Notes: generated by a model from the letters alone, not told the origin. A stretch of 5,736 nucleotides of DNA from Pseudomonas sp. (GCA_003525045.1 DQGF01000045.1:478-6213); one strand, 5' to 3'. Shown: positions 1 through 5,612, numbered from the stretch's first letter. A program made the numbers and translations.

Positions 1-1233
1 GCGGTGATGGGCCTGGTGCCCGGCATGCCGCACTTCTCCTTTCTCAGCATGGCGGCCCTGGCAGCAGGCGGCGCGTACCTGTTTTGGAAAAAGCAGAACA
101 CCGTCAAGGTTCAGGCCCTGCAAGAGGTGCAGCGTCAGCAGGAGTTGCTGCCATCGCCGGCCCGCGCCCAGGAAACCAAGGAACTTGGCTGGGACGACGT
201 CACCCCGATCGACATGATCGGCCTGGAAGTCGGCTACCGCCTGATTCCGCTGGTGGATCGCAACCAGGGTGGTCAGTTGCTGGCGCGGATCAAGGGGGTG
301 CGCAAGAAGCTGTCCCAGGACCTGGGCTTCCTGATGCCGACCGTGCATATCCGTGACAACCTCGACCTGGCGCCGAGCGCCTATCGCCTGACCCTGATGG
401 GGGTGATCCTGGCCGAAGCGGAGATTTACCCGGACCGTGAGCTGGCGATCAACCCGGGGCAGGTCTACGGTACGTTGAACGGCATAAACGCCAAAGATCC
501 GGCTTTCGGTCTGGAGGCGGTCTGGATCGAAATCAGCCAGCGTGCCCAGGCCCAATCCCTCGGTTACACCGTGGTCGATGCCAGTACCGTAGTGGCAACC
601 CATTTGAATCAGATTTTGTACAAGCACTCCAGTGAGCTGATCGGTCACGAAGAAGTCCAGCAACTCATGCAATTGCTGGCCAAAAGCTCGCCTAAACTGG
701 CCGAAGAGCTGGTGCCGGGCGTGGTCTCGCTGTCGCAGCTGCTCAAGGTCTTGCAGGCCTTGCTGGCCGAACAGGTGCCGGTGCGGGACATTCGCAGCAT
801 TGCCGAGGCCATCGCCAACAATGCGGCCAAGAGTCAAGATACCGCCGCGCTGGTGGCTGCAGTACGCGTTGGCGTATCCCGCGCAATCGTCCAAAGCATT
901 GTAGGCACTGACTCCGAGCTGCCAGTGATCACGCTGGAGCCAAGGTTGGAACAGATATTGCTCAATAGTTTGCAAAAGGCAGGACAAGGCTCGGAAGAGG
1001 GCGTGCTGCTGGAGCCAAGCATGGCTGAAAAACTGCAACGCTCATTGATCGAGGCCGCGCAGCGTCAGGAAATGCAAGGTCAACCGGTGATACTGCTGGT
1101 GGCCGGCCCGGTTCGCGCGATGCTGTCGCGATTCGGCCGACTGGCAGTCCCGGGTTTGCACGTGTTGGCGTATCAGGAAATTCCTGACAACAAGCAAGTG
1201 ACCATCGTTGCGACAGTAGGGCCCAACGGCTGA
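1..1233 (+). CDS. flhA: Flagellar type III export gate protein FlhA, C-terminal part (5' truncated by window)
   Basis: FlhA is an inner-membrane component of the flagellar type III export gate. Its cytoplasmic domain forms a nonameric ring that docks substrate-chaperone complexes. The frame is open from base 1 and ends at TGA 1231-1233, giving 410 visible residues. FlhA proteins are about 700 residues, so roughly the first 290-300 are missing. Visible residues 12-29 form a hydrophobic helix followed by WKK, fitting the last transmembrane segment. A charged linker (about 30-62) follows, then the cytoplasmic domain. The DPAFG motif (166-170) and ATHLN (199-203) match the Salmonella FlhA chaperone pocket; D166, F169 and T200 correspond to D456, F459 and T490 there. 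LVPGVV (237-242) and VPGLHVL (383-389) are further family landmarks. Internal ATG/GTG codons at the left edge are not starts. The stop codon overlaps the start of the flhF Shine-Dalgarno. Identification is very secure. Confidence 0.98.
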   Translation, partial: AVMGLVPGMPHFSFLSMAALAAGGAYLFWKKQNTVKVQALQEVQRQQELLPSPARAQETKELGWDDVTPIDMIGLEVGYRLIPLVDRNQGGQLLARIKGVRKKLSQDLGFLMPTVHIRDNLDLAPSAYRLTLMGVILAEAEIYPDRELAINPGQVYGTLNGINAKDPAFGLEAVWIEISQRAQAQSLGYTVVDASTVVATHLNQILYKHSSELIGHEEVQQLMQLLAKSSPKLAEELVPGVVSLSQLLKVLQALLAEQVPVRDIRSIAEAIANNAAKSQDTAALVAAVRVGVSRAIVQSIVGTDSELPVITLEPRLEQILLNSLQKAGQGSEEGVLLEPSMAEKLQRSLIEAAQRQEMQGQPVILLVAGPVRAMLSRFGRLAVPGLHVLAYQEIPDNKQVTIVATVGPNG

Positions 1234-1236
1234 GGT
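1232..1236 (+). promoter_or_regulatory. Ribosome binding site of flhF, overlapping flhA stop
   Basis: GAGGT lies 8 bases before the ATG at 1245, and its first bases belong to the flhA TGA stop. This fixes the flhF start and suggests that ribosomes finishing flhA could help load flhF. Confidence 0.8.
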
Positions 1237-1244
1237 AATGGTTT

Positions 1245-2573
1245 ATGCAAGTGAAGCGTTTTTTCGCTGCCGATATGCGTCAGGCCATGAAGCTGGTTCG
1301 TGATGAGCTGGGCGCTGATGCCGCCATCATTGGCAACCGCCGGATCGCCGGTGGTGTCGAGCTGACGGCAGCCTTGGATTACAAACTGTCGGCGCTGGCC
1401 CCGCGTGTGCCGAACATGGAACTCGAGGACGAGCTGCGCAAGACCCAGTCGCGGATCGTCACCGCCCAGGCCGAACTGAGCCTGCGTAGCGAAGGCGAGA
1501 GCGACAAGGCCACCAATCGCCAGTTGTTTGCCGGCCTGCCGTTGACCGCCGCCGAACCGCTGGTCGAGCCGACGTACACCGAACCTCAGCGTCCTGCGCC
1601 AGCGCCTGCCGCGGCCGTCGGTGGGGTCGACCCGCGTGCGTTCGACTCGATGCGTTTCGAGCTCAACAGCTTGCGCGAACTGATGGAAGTGCAACTCGGC
1701 TCCCTGGCCTGGAATCAGATGCAAGGCAGCCGTCCGGCCCAGGCCAACCTCTGGCGTCGCCTGCAACGCATCGGCCTGTCCGGCCCGTTGTCGCGCGATC
1801 TGCTGGCGATGATCAGCGATGTTGAAGAGCCTCGTCAGGCCTGGCGCATGCTGCTGGCGCACTTGGCGCGGATGATCTCCACGCCGGAAGTCGAACCCCT
1901 GGAAGAGGGCGGGGTGATTGCCATGGTCGGCCCTGCCGGCATGGGCAAGACCACCACCTTGGCCAAGCTGGCGGCCCGTTACGTGCTCAAGTACGGCGCG
2001 CAGAACATCGCGCTGGTGAGCATGGACAGCTACCGTATCGGTGCCCAGGAACAGCTCAAGACCCTGGGGCGGATCCTCAATGTGTCGGTGACTCACGTCG
2101 ACCCGGGGCAGTCCCTGGTGCAGGCGATGGAACCCTTGCTGCGCAAACGCGTGGTGCTGATCGATACCGCGGGCCTTCAGGCCAGCGATCCGGCACTGCG
2201 CATGCAGCTCGAAAGCCTCGCCGGGCGTGGCATCAGATCAAAAAATTATCTGGTTCTGGCAACCACCAGCCAGAAACAGGTGCTAACGGCCGCTTATCAC
2301 AGTTACAAGCGTTGCGGGCTCGCTGGCTGCATCCTGACTAAACTGGATGAAACCGCCAGTCTGGGCGAGGTGTTGAGCCTGGCCATCAGCCAGGATTTGC
2401 CGGTGGCTTACCTGACCGATGGCCCGCGGATTCCGGATGATTTGCATCTGCCGCGTCGTCATCATCTGGTCAGCCGCGCGGTCAGCGTGCAAATGCAGGA
2501 AGAACCCAGTGAGGAAGCCATGGCTGATATGTTCGCTGATATTTATCACAGCCCGACCAAACAGGTCGGCTGA
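1245..2573 (+). CDS. flhF: Flagellar placement GTPase FlhF (SRP-type)
   Basis: FlhF is an SRP/FtsY-family GTPase that marks the cell pole where the flagellar basal body assembles. This protein has 442 residues, slightly longer than my recollection of P. aeruginosa FlhF (about 429). It has three parts: an N-terminal B domain starting MQVKRFFAADMRQAM, a low-complexity Pro/Ala-rich linker (about 105-128), and the NG GTPase module (about 135-442). GTPase motifs are clear: P-loop GPAGMGKTT (229-237, K235), DSYRIGAQEQL (261-271), DTAG (307-310), TKLDE (365-369) and GPRIPDDLH (393-401). R264 in the second motif appears to match P. aeruginosa R251, which I recall being needed for GTPase activity. The residue after DTAG is Leu, not the Arg common in SRP GTPases. 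The start is supported by GAGGT 8 bases upstream. Codons 331-335 form a short A/T-rich patch. It follows flhA by 11 bases and is probably cotranscribed with it; its partner FleN lies downstream. Confidence 0.97.
   Translation: MQVKRFFAADMRQAMKLVRDELGADAAIIGNRRIAGGVELTAALDYKLSALAPRVPNMELEDELRKTQSRIVTAQAELSLRSEGESDKATNRQLFAGLPLTAAEPLVEPTYTEPQRPAPAPAAAVGGVDPRAFDSMRFELNSLRELMEVQLGSLAWNQMQGSRPAQANLWRRLQRIGLSGPLSRDLLAMISDVEEPRQAWRMLLAHLARMISTPEVEPLEEGGVIAMVGPAGMGKTTTLAKLAARYVLKYGAQNIALVSMDSYRIGAQEQLKTLGRILNVSVTHVDPGQSLVQAMEPLLRKRVVLIDTAGLQASDPALRMQLESLAGRGIRSKNYLVLATTSQKQVLTAAYHSYKRCGLAGCILTKLDETASLGEVLSLAISQDLPVAYLTDGPRIPDDLHLPRRHHLVSRAVSVQMQEEPSEEAMADMFADIYHSPTKQVG
2549..2572 (+). other. Hairpin across the end of flhF
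   Basis: CCGACC (2553-2558) pairs perfectly with GGTCGG (2564-2569) around an AAACA loop. After a one-base bulge, CAG (2549-2551) pairs with CTG (2570-2572). The structure covers the first bases of the flhF TGA stop and runs into the GAGGT at 2572-2576. No T run follows, so it is not a normal intrinsic terminator. It might mask the downstream ribosome binding site or stabilise RNA, or it may be a coincidence of codon choice. Confidence 0.4.
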
Positions 2574-2580
2574 GGTATTA

Positions 2581-2688
2581 ATGAATAGTTTTTGTACCTA
2601 CATCGATGGTCTGCCATGCATTGTTCCGTTTGTGAACGCGCAGCCAGTAATGTGGCCTCCGTCTATGCAAGACAAGGTAAAGAAATAA
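2581..2688 (+). CDS. Possible 35-residue small ORF between flhF and fleN
   Basis: An ATG at 2581 opens 35 codons that almost fill the flhF-fleN spacer. The TAA (2686-2688) ends one base before the fleN ATG. GAGGT (2572-2576) lies 4 bases upstream, which is a close spacing. The predicted peptide starts MNSFCTYIDG, contains two Cys and one Trp, and ends in basic DKVKK. It has no clear signal peptide, and I recognise no family. Against coding, only 17 of 34 codons after the start end in G or C, clearly unlike the G/C-rich third positions of the neighbouring genes. The same frame is also open upstream through the flhF 3' end, so an open frame here is weak evidence. It could be a leader peptide coupling flhF and fleN translation, or ordinary untranslated spacer. 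Confidence 0.2.
   Translation: MNSFCTYIDGLPCIVPFVNAQPVMWPPSMQDKVKK
2674..2677 (+). promoter_or_regulatory. Weak, distant ribosome binding site of fleN
   Basis: AAGG is the only Shine-Dalgarno-like stretch near the fleN ATG at 2690, at a long spacing of 12 bases. An in-frame TAA at 2678-2680 rules out any upstream extension of fleN, so the start is 2690 or the next ATG at 2699. Confidence 0.4.
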
Positions 2689-2689
2689 C

Positions 2690-3520
2690 ATGGGCAGCAT
2701 GCATCCAGTACAGGTGATCGCGGTGACCGGCGGCAAAGGTGGCGTCGGGAAAACTAACGTGTCAGTGAACTTGTCCCTGGCTCTAGCTGAGCTCGGCCGG
2801 CGCGTCATGCTGCTGGACGCCGATCTGGGGCTGGCGAACGTCGACGTCCTGCTGGGACTGACACCCAAACGTACCCTGGCCGACGTGATCGAAGGCCGCT
2901 GTGAGCTGCGCGACGTTCTGTTGCAGGGCCCCGGTGGCATCCGCATCGTCCCGGCCGCGTCCGGCACCCAGAGCATGGTGCATCTGAGCCCGGCGCAACA
3001 TGCCGGCCTGATCCAGGCCTTCAGCGATATCGGCGATAACCTCGACGTATTGGTGATCGATACCGCTGCGGGCATTGGTGAATCGGTCGTCAGTTTCGTT
3101 CGCGCCGCGCAAGAAGTCTTGCTGGTGGTCTGCGACGAACCGACCTCGATCACGGACGCCTACGCACTGATCAAGTTGCTGAACCGCGATTACGGCATGA
3201 ACCGCTTCCGCGTCCTGGCCAACATGGCCCAGAGCCCGCAGGAAGGCCGCAACCTGTTCGCCAAGTTGACCAAGGTCACCGATCGCTTCCTCGACGTCGC
3301 CTTGCAATACGTCGGTGCTGTGCCGTACGACGAATGCGTGCGCAAGGCGGTGCAAAAGCAGCGCGCCGTCTATGAGGCTTTCCCGCGTTCCAAGTGCTCC
3401 CTGGCCTTCAAAGCCATTGCACAGAAGGTCGATACCTGGCCGCTGCCGGCCAATCCGCGCGGGCACCTGGAGTTTTTCGTCGAACGCCTGGTGCAACAAA
3501 CCGCAGGACCGGTGCTATGA
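2690..3520 (+). CDS. fleN: Flagellar number regulator FleN (FlhG/MinD-like ATPase)
   Basis: FleN is a ParA/MinD-family ATPase. In Pseudomonas it binds the master regulator FleQ and restrains it, keeping flagellar number at one or a few; it works with FlhF. The protein has 276 residues. It carries the deviant Walker A KGGVGKT (16-22, with signature K16 and P-loop K21), the DADLGLANVD switch I motif (43-52) and DTAAGIG Walker B/switch II (124-130). CDEPTSITDAYALIK (148-162) is also typical of the family. The C-terminus (about 258-270, GHLEFFVERLVQQ) looks amphipathic, as expected for a membrane-targeting helix. Only about eight residues precede the first strand, and there is no DQAxxLR motif of the kind found at the N-terminus of FlhG proteins that stimulate FlhF. 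An in-frame TAA 10-12 bases upstream limits the start; M4 at 2699 is the only near alternative. Its stop overlaps the fliA start. Confidence 0.96.
   Translation: MGSMHPVQVIAVTGGKGGVGKTNVSVNLSLALAELGRRVMLLDADLGLANVDVLLGLTPKRTLADVIEGRCELRDVLLQGPGGIRIVPAASGTQSMVHLSPAQHAGLIQAFSDIGDNLDVLVIDTAAGIGESVVSFVRAAQEVLLVVCDEPTSITDAYALIKLLNRDYGMNRFRVLANMAQSPQEGRNLFAKLTKVTDRFLDVALQYVGAVPYDECVRKAVQKQRAVYEAFPRSKCSLAFKAIAQKVDTWPLPANPRGHLEFFVERLVQQTAGPVL
3505..3508 (+). promoter_or_regulatory. Ribosome binding site of fliA inside fleN
   Basis: AGGA lies 8 bases before the fliA ATG at 3517, within the last codons of fleN. With the ATGA overlap it supports 3517 as the start, rather than ATG codons further inside fleN that keep the same frame open. 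Confidence 0.65.
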
Positions 3521-4257
3521 CAGCCAGTGGCTACAAGTTTTACAAGCAGTCGGCACGTGACGCGCAGTACGAGCTGATCGAGCGTTACGCGCCACTGGTC
3601 AAACGCATTGCTTACCACTTGCTGGCGCGTCTGCCGGCCAGTGTCCAGGTCGAAGACCTGATCCAGGCCGGGATGATCGGCCTGCTTGAAGTGTCGACCA
3701 AATACGACGCCAGCAAAGGCGCCAGTTTCGAAACGTACGCGGGCATTCGAATCCGCGGCGCGATGCTCGATGAAGTCCGCAAGGGGGACTGGGCGCCACG
3801 TTCGGTCCACCGCAATACCCGCATGGTCAGTGACGCCATTCGCTCGATTGAAGCTAAAACCGGCCGTGACGCTAAAGATCACGAGGTTGCGGCCGAACTC
3901 CAATTGAGTCTCGACGATTATTACGGGATTTTGAACGACACCCTGGGCAGCCGGTTATTCAGTTTCGACGATCTGTTGCAGGACGGCGAACACGAAGGGC
4001 TGCACGAGGATGGCGCGAGTGCACATCTGGAGCCGTCACGCGATCTGGAAGATGAACGCTTCCAGGCGGCGCTGGCGGACGCGATTGCCAATTTGCCTGA
4101 GCGTGAGCGACTGGTGTTGGCGCTGTACTACGACGAAGAGCTGAATCTCAAGGAAATCGGCGAGGTCCTGGGGGTCAGCGAATCCCGGATCAGCCAGTTA
4201 CACAGCCAGTGCGCGGCCCGTTTGCGGGGGCGTTTGGCGGAGTGGCGAGCGCGCTGA
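3517..4257 (+). CDS. fliA: Flagellar sigma-28 factor FliA
   Basis: FliA (sigma-28, RpoF) directs RNA polymerase to late flagellar and chemotaxis promoters and is normally held inactive by the anti-sigma factor FlgM. The protein has 246 residues, the usual length. Region 2 covers about 15-92 and contains DLIQAGMIGLLE (47-58), KGASFETYAGIRIRGAMLDE (67-86) and RKGDW (88-92), the conserved core and -10 recognition segment. Region 3 spans about 97-175. Region 4 spans about 180-240, with LPERERLVLALYY (193-205) and a helix-turn-helix around 211-237 (LKEIGEVLGVSESRISQLHS). The start at 3517 gives MTASGYKFYKQSARDAQYEL, matching family N-termini. An in-frame ATG at 3394 would run 123 bases into fleN and is not used. 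The ATGA overlap with fleN implies translational coupling and cotranscription. A hairpin begins two bases after the stop codon. Confidence 0.97.
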   Translation: MTASGYKFYKQSARDAQYELIERYAPLVKRIAYHLLARLPASVQVEDLIQAGMIGLLEVSTKYDASKGASFETYAGIRIRGAMLDEVRKGDWAPRSVHRNTRMVSDAIRSIEAKTGRDAKDHEVAAELQLSLDDYYGILNDTLGSRLFSFDDLLQDGEHEGLHEDGASAHLEPSRDLEDERFQAALADAIANLPERERLVLALYYDEELNLKEIGEVLGVSESRISQLHSQCAARLRGRLAEWRAR

Positions 4258-4259
4258 AG

Positions 4260-4277
4260 GCAGTGTGGGGACACTGC
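4260..4277 (+). repeat. Inverted repeat just after the fliA stop
   Basis: GCAGTGT (4260-4266) and ACACTGC (4271-4277) are perfect 7-base complements around a GGGG loop, two bases past the fliA TGA. No T run follows, so it is not a standard intrinsic terminator. It may protect the 3' end of the fliA message. Confidence 0.5.
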
Positions 4278-4287
4278 GAACGTGACG

Positions 4288-4305
4288 GGTGTGGTGTACC
4301 ACGCC
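4288..4305 (+). repeat. Inverted repeat in the fliA-cheY gap
   Basis: GGTGTGG (4288-4294) and CCACGCC (4299-4305) form a 7-pair stem with one G-U pair and a TGTA loop. No T run follows. Function unknown; possibly an RNA fold or part of a protein binding site. Confidence 0.35.
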
Positions 4306-4365
4306 GGTCTCGATCTGTTGTGCTCCAGACAGTCATCGAGTGCTTCGCCGGATTGATTGAAATGG

Positions 4366-4389
4366 CGCGCCCAGGCGCTGGGCGCGTTT
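4366..4389 (+). terminator. Terminator-like hairpin upstream of cheY
   Basis: CGCGCCCA (4366-4373) and TGGGCGCG (4379-4386) are perfect 8-base complements. A ninth G-C pair closes a GCG loop, and TTT (4387-4389) follows. The GC-rich stem plus T run resembles a rho-independent terminator for the fliA transcript, but the T run is short, so termination may be partial. It ends 11 bases before the cheY Shine-Dalgarno, which leaves little room for a separate cheY promoter downstream. Confidence 0.5.
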
Positions 4390-4399
4390 AAGACTGCTT

Positions 4400-4405
4400 G
4401 GAGGT
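4400..4405 (+). promoter_or_regulatory. Strong ribosome binding site of cheY
   Basis: GGAGGT lies 4 bases before TTG 4410 but 16 bases before ATG 4422. The spacing therefore favours the TTG as the initiation codon. Confidence 0.65.
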
Positions 4406-4409
4406 CGAA

Positions 4410-4793
4410 TTGGACAAGAACATGAAAATCCTCATCGTTGATGACTTCTCAACGATGCGGCGGATCATTAAAAACCTGTTGCGTGACCTTGGGTTCACCA
4501 ACACGGTCGAGGCGGATGACGGCACCACCGCCATTCCGATGCTCAACAGCGGCAGCATCGACTTTCTGGTCACTGACTGGAACATGCCTGGCATGACCGG
4601 CATCGATCTGCTGCGCCACGTACGTGCCGATGAAAAGCTCAAGCACTTGCCGGTGCTGATGGTGACCGCTGAAGCCAAGCGCGAGCAGATCATCGAAGCG
4701 GCCCAGGCCGGTGTCAACGGCTATGTGGTCAAGCCCTTCACGGCCCAGGCGTTGAAAGAAAAAATCGAGAAGATTTTCGAACGCATTGGTTGA
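4410..4793 (+). CDS. cheY: Chemotaxis response regulator CheY
   Basis: CheY is a single-domain receiver. When phosphorylated by CheA it binds the flagellar switch protein FliM and changes rotation. With the TTG start at 4410 it has 127 residues beginning MDKNMKIL, close in length and register to E. coli CheY. The acidic pocket is D11 and D12, the phosphorylated aspartate is D56 ([10 protein letters not shown]), and T86, Y105 and K108 (YVVKPF) complete the active and switch positions. These sit one residue off the E. coli numbering (D57, T87, Y106, K109). The alternative ATG at 4422 gives 123 residues beginning [14 protein letters not shown] and is what many annotations of this gene would use, but it lacks a well-spaced Shine-Dalgarno. 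There is no output domain. cheZ follows 22 bases later and is surely cotranscribed. The product is certain; the exact start is less so. Confidence 0.96.
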   Translation: MDKNMKILIVDDFSTMRRIIKNLLRDLGFTNTVEADDGTTAIPMLNSGSIDFLVTDWNMPGMTGIDLLRHVRADEKLKHLPVLMVTAEAKREQIIEAAQAGVNGYVVKPFTAQALKEKIEKIFERIG

Positions 4794-4806
4794 GCAACTG
4801 CGCCAC

Positions 4807-4813
4807 GGGGGAG
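4807..4813 (+). promoter_or_regulatory. Ribosome binding site of cheZ
   Basis: GGGGGAG ends only 2 bases before ATG 4816. The spacing is tight, but it is the only purine-rich block near the start. An in-frame TTG at 4786, overlapping the end of cheY, has no such site. Confidence 0.5.
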
Positions 4814-4815
4814 CT

Positions 4816-5604
4816 ATGGAGCAAAAAGAAGGTTCACAGGGCGATTTCGAATCGACCCTGAAAAAACACGCGGTCGAACTGGTCGAAAGCCTTGAAAAGG
4901 GCAAGTTTGGCGACGCGGTGCAGCTGATCCATGAGCTCAACCAGACCCGTGACCGCGGCCTGTACCAGGAAGTGGGCAAGCTCACCCGCGAGTTGCACAA
5001 CGCGATCGTCAACTTCCAGATTGACCCGCACATGCCGCAAGCCAAGGAAGTGTCCCAGATCACCGACGCCACCGAGCGCCTGGATTATGTGGTCAGGCTG
5101 ACCGAGGCCGCGGCCAACCGCACCATGGACCTGGTAGAGAACGCCACGCCGCTGGTCAATGGCCTGAGCAATGAAGCCCAGGCGTTGAGCACTGATTGGG
5201 GCCGGTTCATGCGTCGCGAGGTCGGCGCTGAAGAGTTCCGCGAACTGGCCCGGCGGGTCGACGGTTTCCTGACACGCAGCAGCGCCGACAATCGCATTGT
5301 GTCGAGCAACCTCAACGACATTCTGCTCGCTCAGGATTACCAGGACCTCACCGGTCAAGTGATCAAGCGTGTGACCCAATTGGTCACCGAAGTTGAAAGC
5401 AACCTGCTCAAGCTCGTACTGATGGCCAGCCAGGTGGACCGCTTTGCGGGCATCGAACATGACCGTGAAGCGATGCTTGCAGAAAAAGATCCGCAAAAAC
5501 AGCTCTCTCAGGGTGAAGGTCCGCAGATTCATGCCGATAAAAGAGAAGACGTTGTGTCCGGTCAGGACGATGTGGACGATTTGCTTTCCAGCCTTGGATT
5601 TTAA
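4816..5604 (+). CDS. cheZ: CheY-P phosphatase CheZ
   Basis: CheZ speeds dephosphorylation of CheY-P and so ends the motor signal. The protein has 262 residues, the length I recall for Pseudomonas CheZ. It is predicted to be mostly helical, in keeping with the family's long dimeric helical hairpin. The catalytic segment QDYQDLTGQVIKR is at 173-185; D177 and Q181 correspond to E. coli D143 and Q147, where the glutamine positions the attacking water. A polar, charged and probably flexible linker (about 213-250) leads to the C-terminal peptide DDVDDLLSSLGF (251-262), the conserved CheY-P binding tail. The start at 4816 gives MEQKEGSQGDFESTL. Upstream in-frame TTG 4786 would add ten residues overlapping cheY and is less likely. 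cheA begins after a 23-base gap. Confidence 0.97.
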   Translation: MEQKEGSQGDFESTLKKHAVELVESLEKGKFGDAVQLIHELNQTRDRGLYQEVGKLTRELHNAIVNFQIDPHMPQAKEVSQITDATERLDYVVRLTEAAANRTMDLVENATPLVNGLSNEAQALSTDWGRFMRREVGAEEFRELARRVDGFLTRSSADNRIVSSNLNDILLAQDYQDLTGQVIKRVTQLVTEVESNLLKLVLMASQVDRFAGIEHDREAMLAEKDPQKQLSQGEGPQIHADKREDVVSGQDDVDDLLSSLGF

Positions 5605-5612
5605 GACCTGTT

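Larger units (their letters stand above)
4258..4409 (+). other. Intergenic region fliA-cheY, with three inverted repeats and no gene
   Basis: This is the only sizeable gap in the window (152 bases). I see no credible ORF or RNA gene in it. It contains three hairpin-forming repeats, annotated separately, and the cheY Shine-Dalgarno at its right end. A promoter for cheYZ might be expected here, but I found no convincing sigma-70, sigma-54 (GG-N10-GC) or sigma-28 pair. The best sigma-28 -10-like strings are GCCGGTCT (4303-4310) and GCCGGATT (4347-4354), neither with a good -35. Confidence 0.7.

Noticed and set aside
1173..2096. Minus-strand ORF of 307 codons opposite flhF
   Set aside because: It lies antisense to a clearly identified gene, reads as low-complexity His/Gln/Arg-rich protein, and has no recognisable family. 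It is a typical shadow in G/C-rich DNA.
2600..2689. Possible promoter for fleN in the flhF-fleN spacer
   Set aside because: No -35/-10 pair at 16-18 base spacing and no GG-N10-GC sigma-54 pattern; candidate TTGTTC and TAATGT elements are 21 bases apart.
2578..3153. Minus-strand ORF of 191 codons spanning the flhF-fleN gap and the start of fleN
   Set aside because: Ser/Arg/Pro-rich composition typical of a shadow frame; most of it mirrors fleN codons.
2783..3499. Minus-strand ORF of 238 codons opposite fleN
   Set aside because: Fully antisense to fleN with no domain, no supporting context and composition expected of a mirrored frame.
3394..3516. Upstream in-frame start for fliA inside fleN
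   Set aside because: It would add 41 residues that do not resemble a sigma factor; the ATG at 3517 has a Shine-Dalgarno and gives the family-typical N-terminus.
4303..4354. Possible sigma-28 promoter before cheY
   Set aside because: GCCGGTCT and GCCGGATT only half-match the GCCGATAA -10, and neither has a -35 of the TAAA or TCAAG type at the right spacing.
4209..4391. 60-codon plus-strand ORF from the fliA 3' end across the gap
   Set aside because: Its start lies inside fliA in another frame, it crosses all three hairpins, and it has no family resemblance.
4786..4815. TTG start for cheZ overlapping the cheY end
   Set aside because: No Shine-Dalgarno for it; ATG 4816 follows a purine block and gives the usual 262-residue protein.
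4834..5532. Minus-strand ORF of 232 codons opposite cheZ
   Set aside because: Antisense shadow of cheZ; no recognisable motifs and no ribosome binding evidence.
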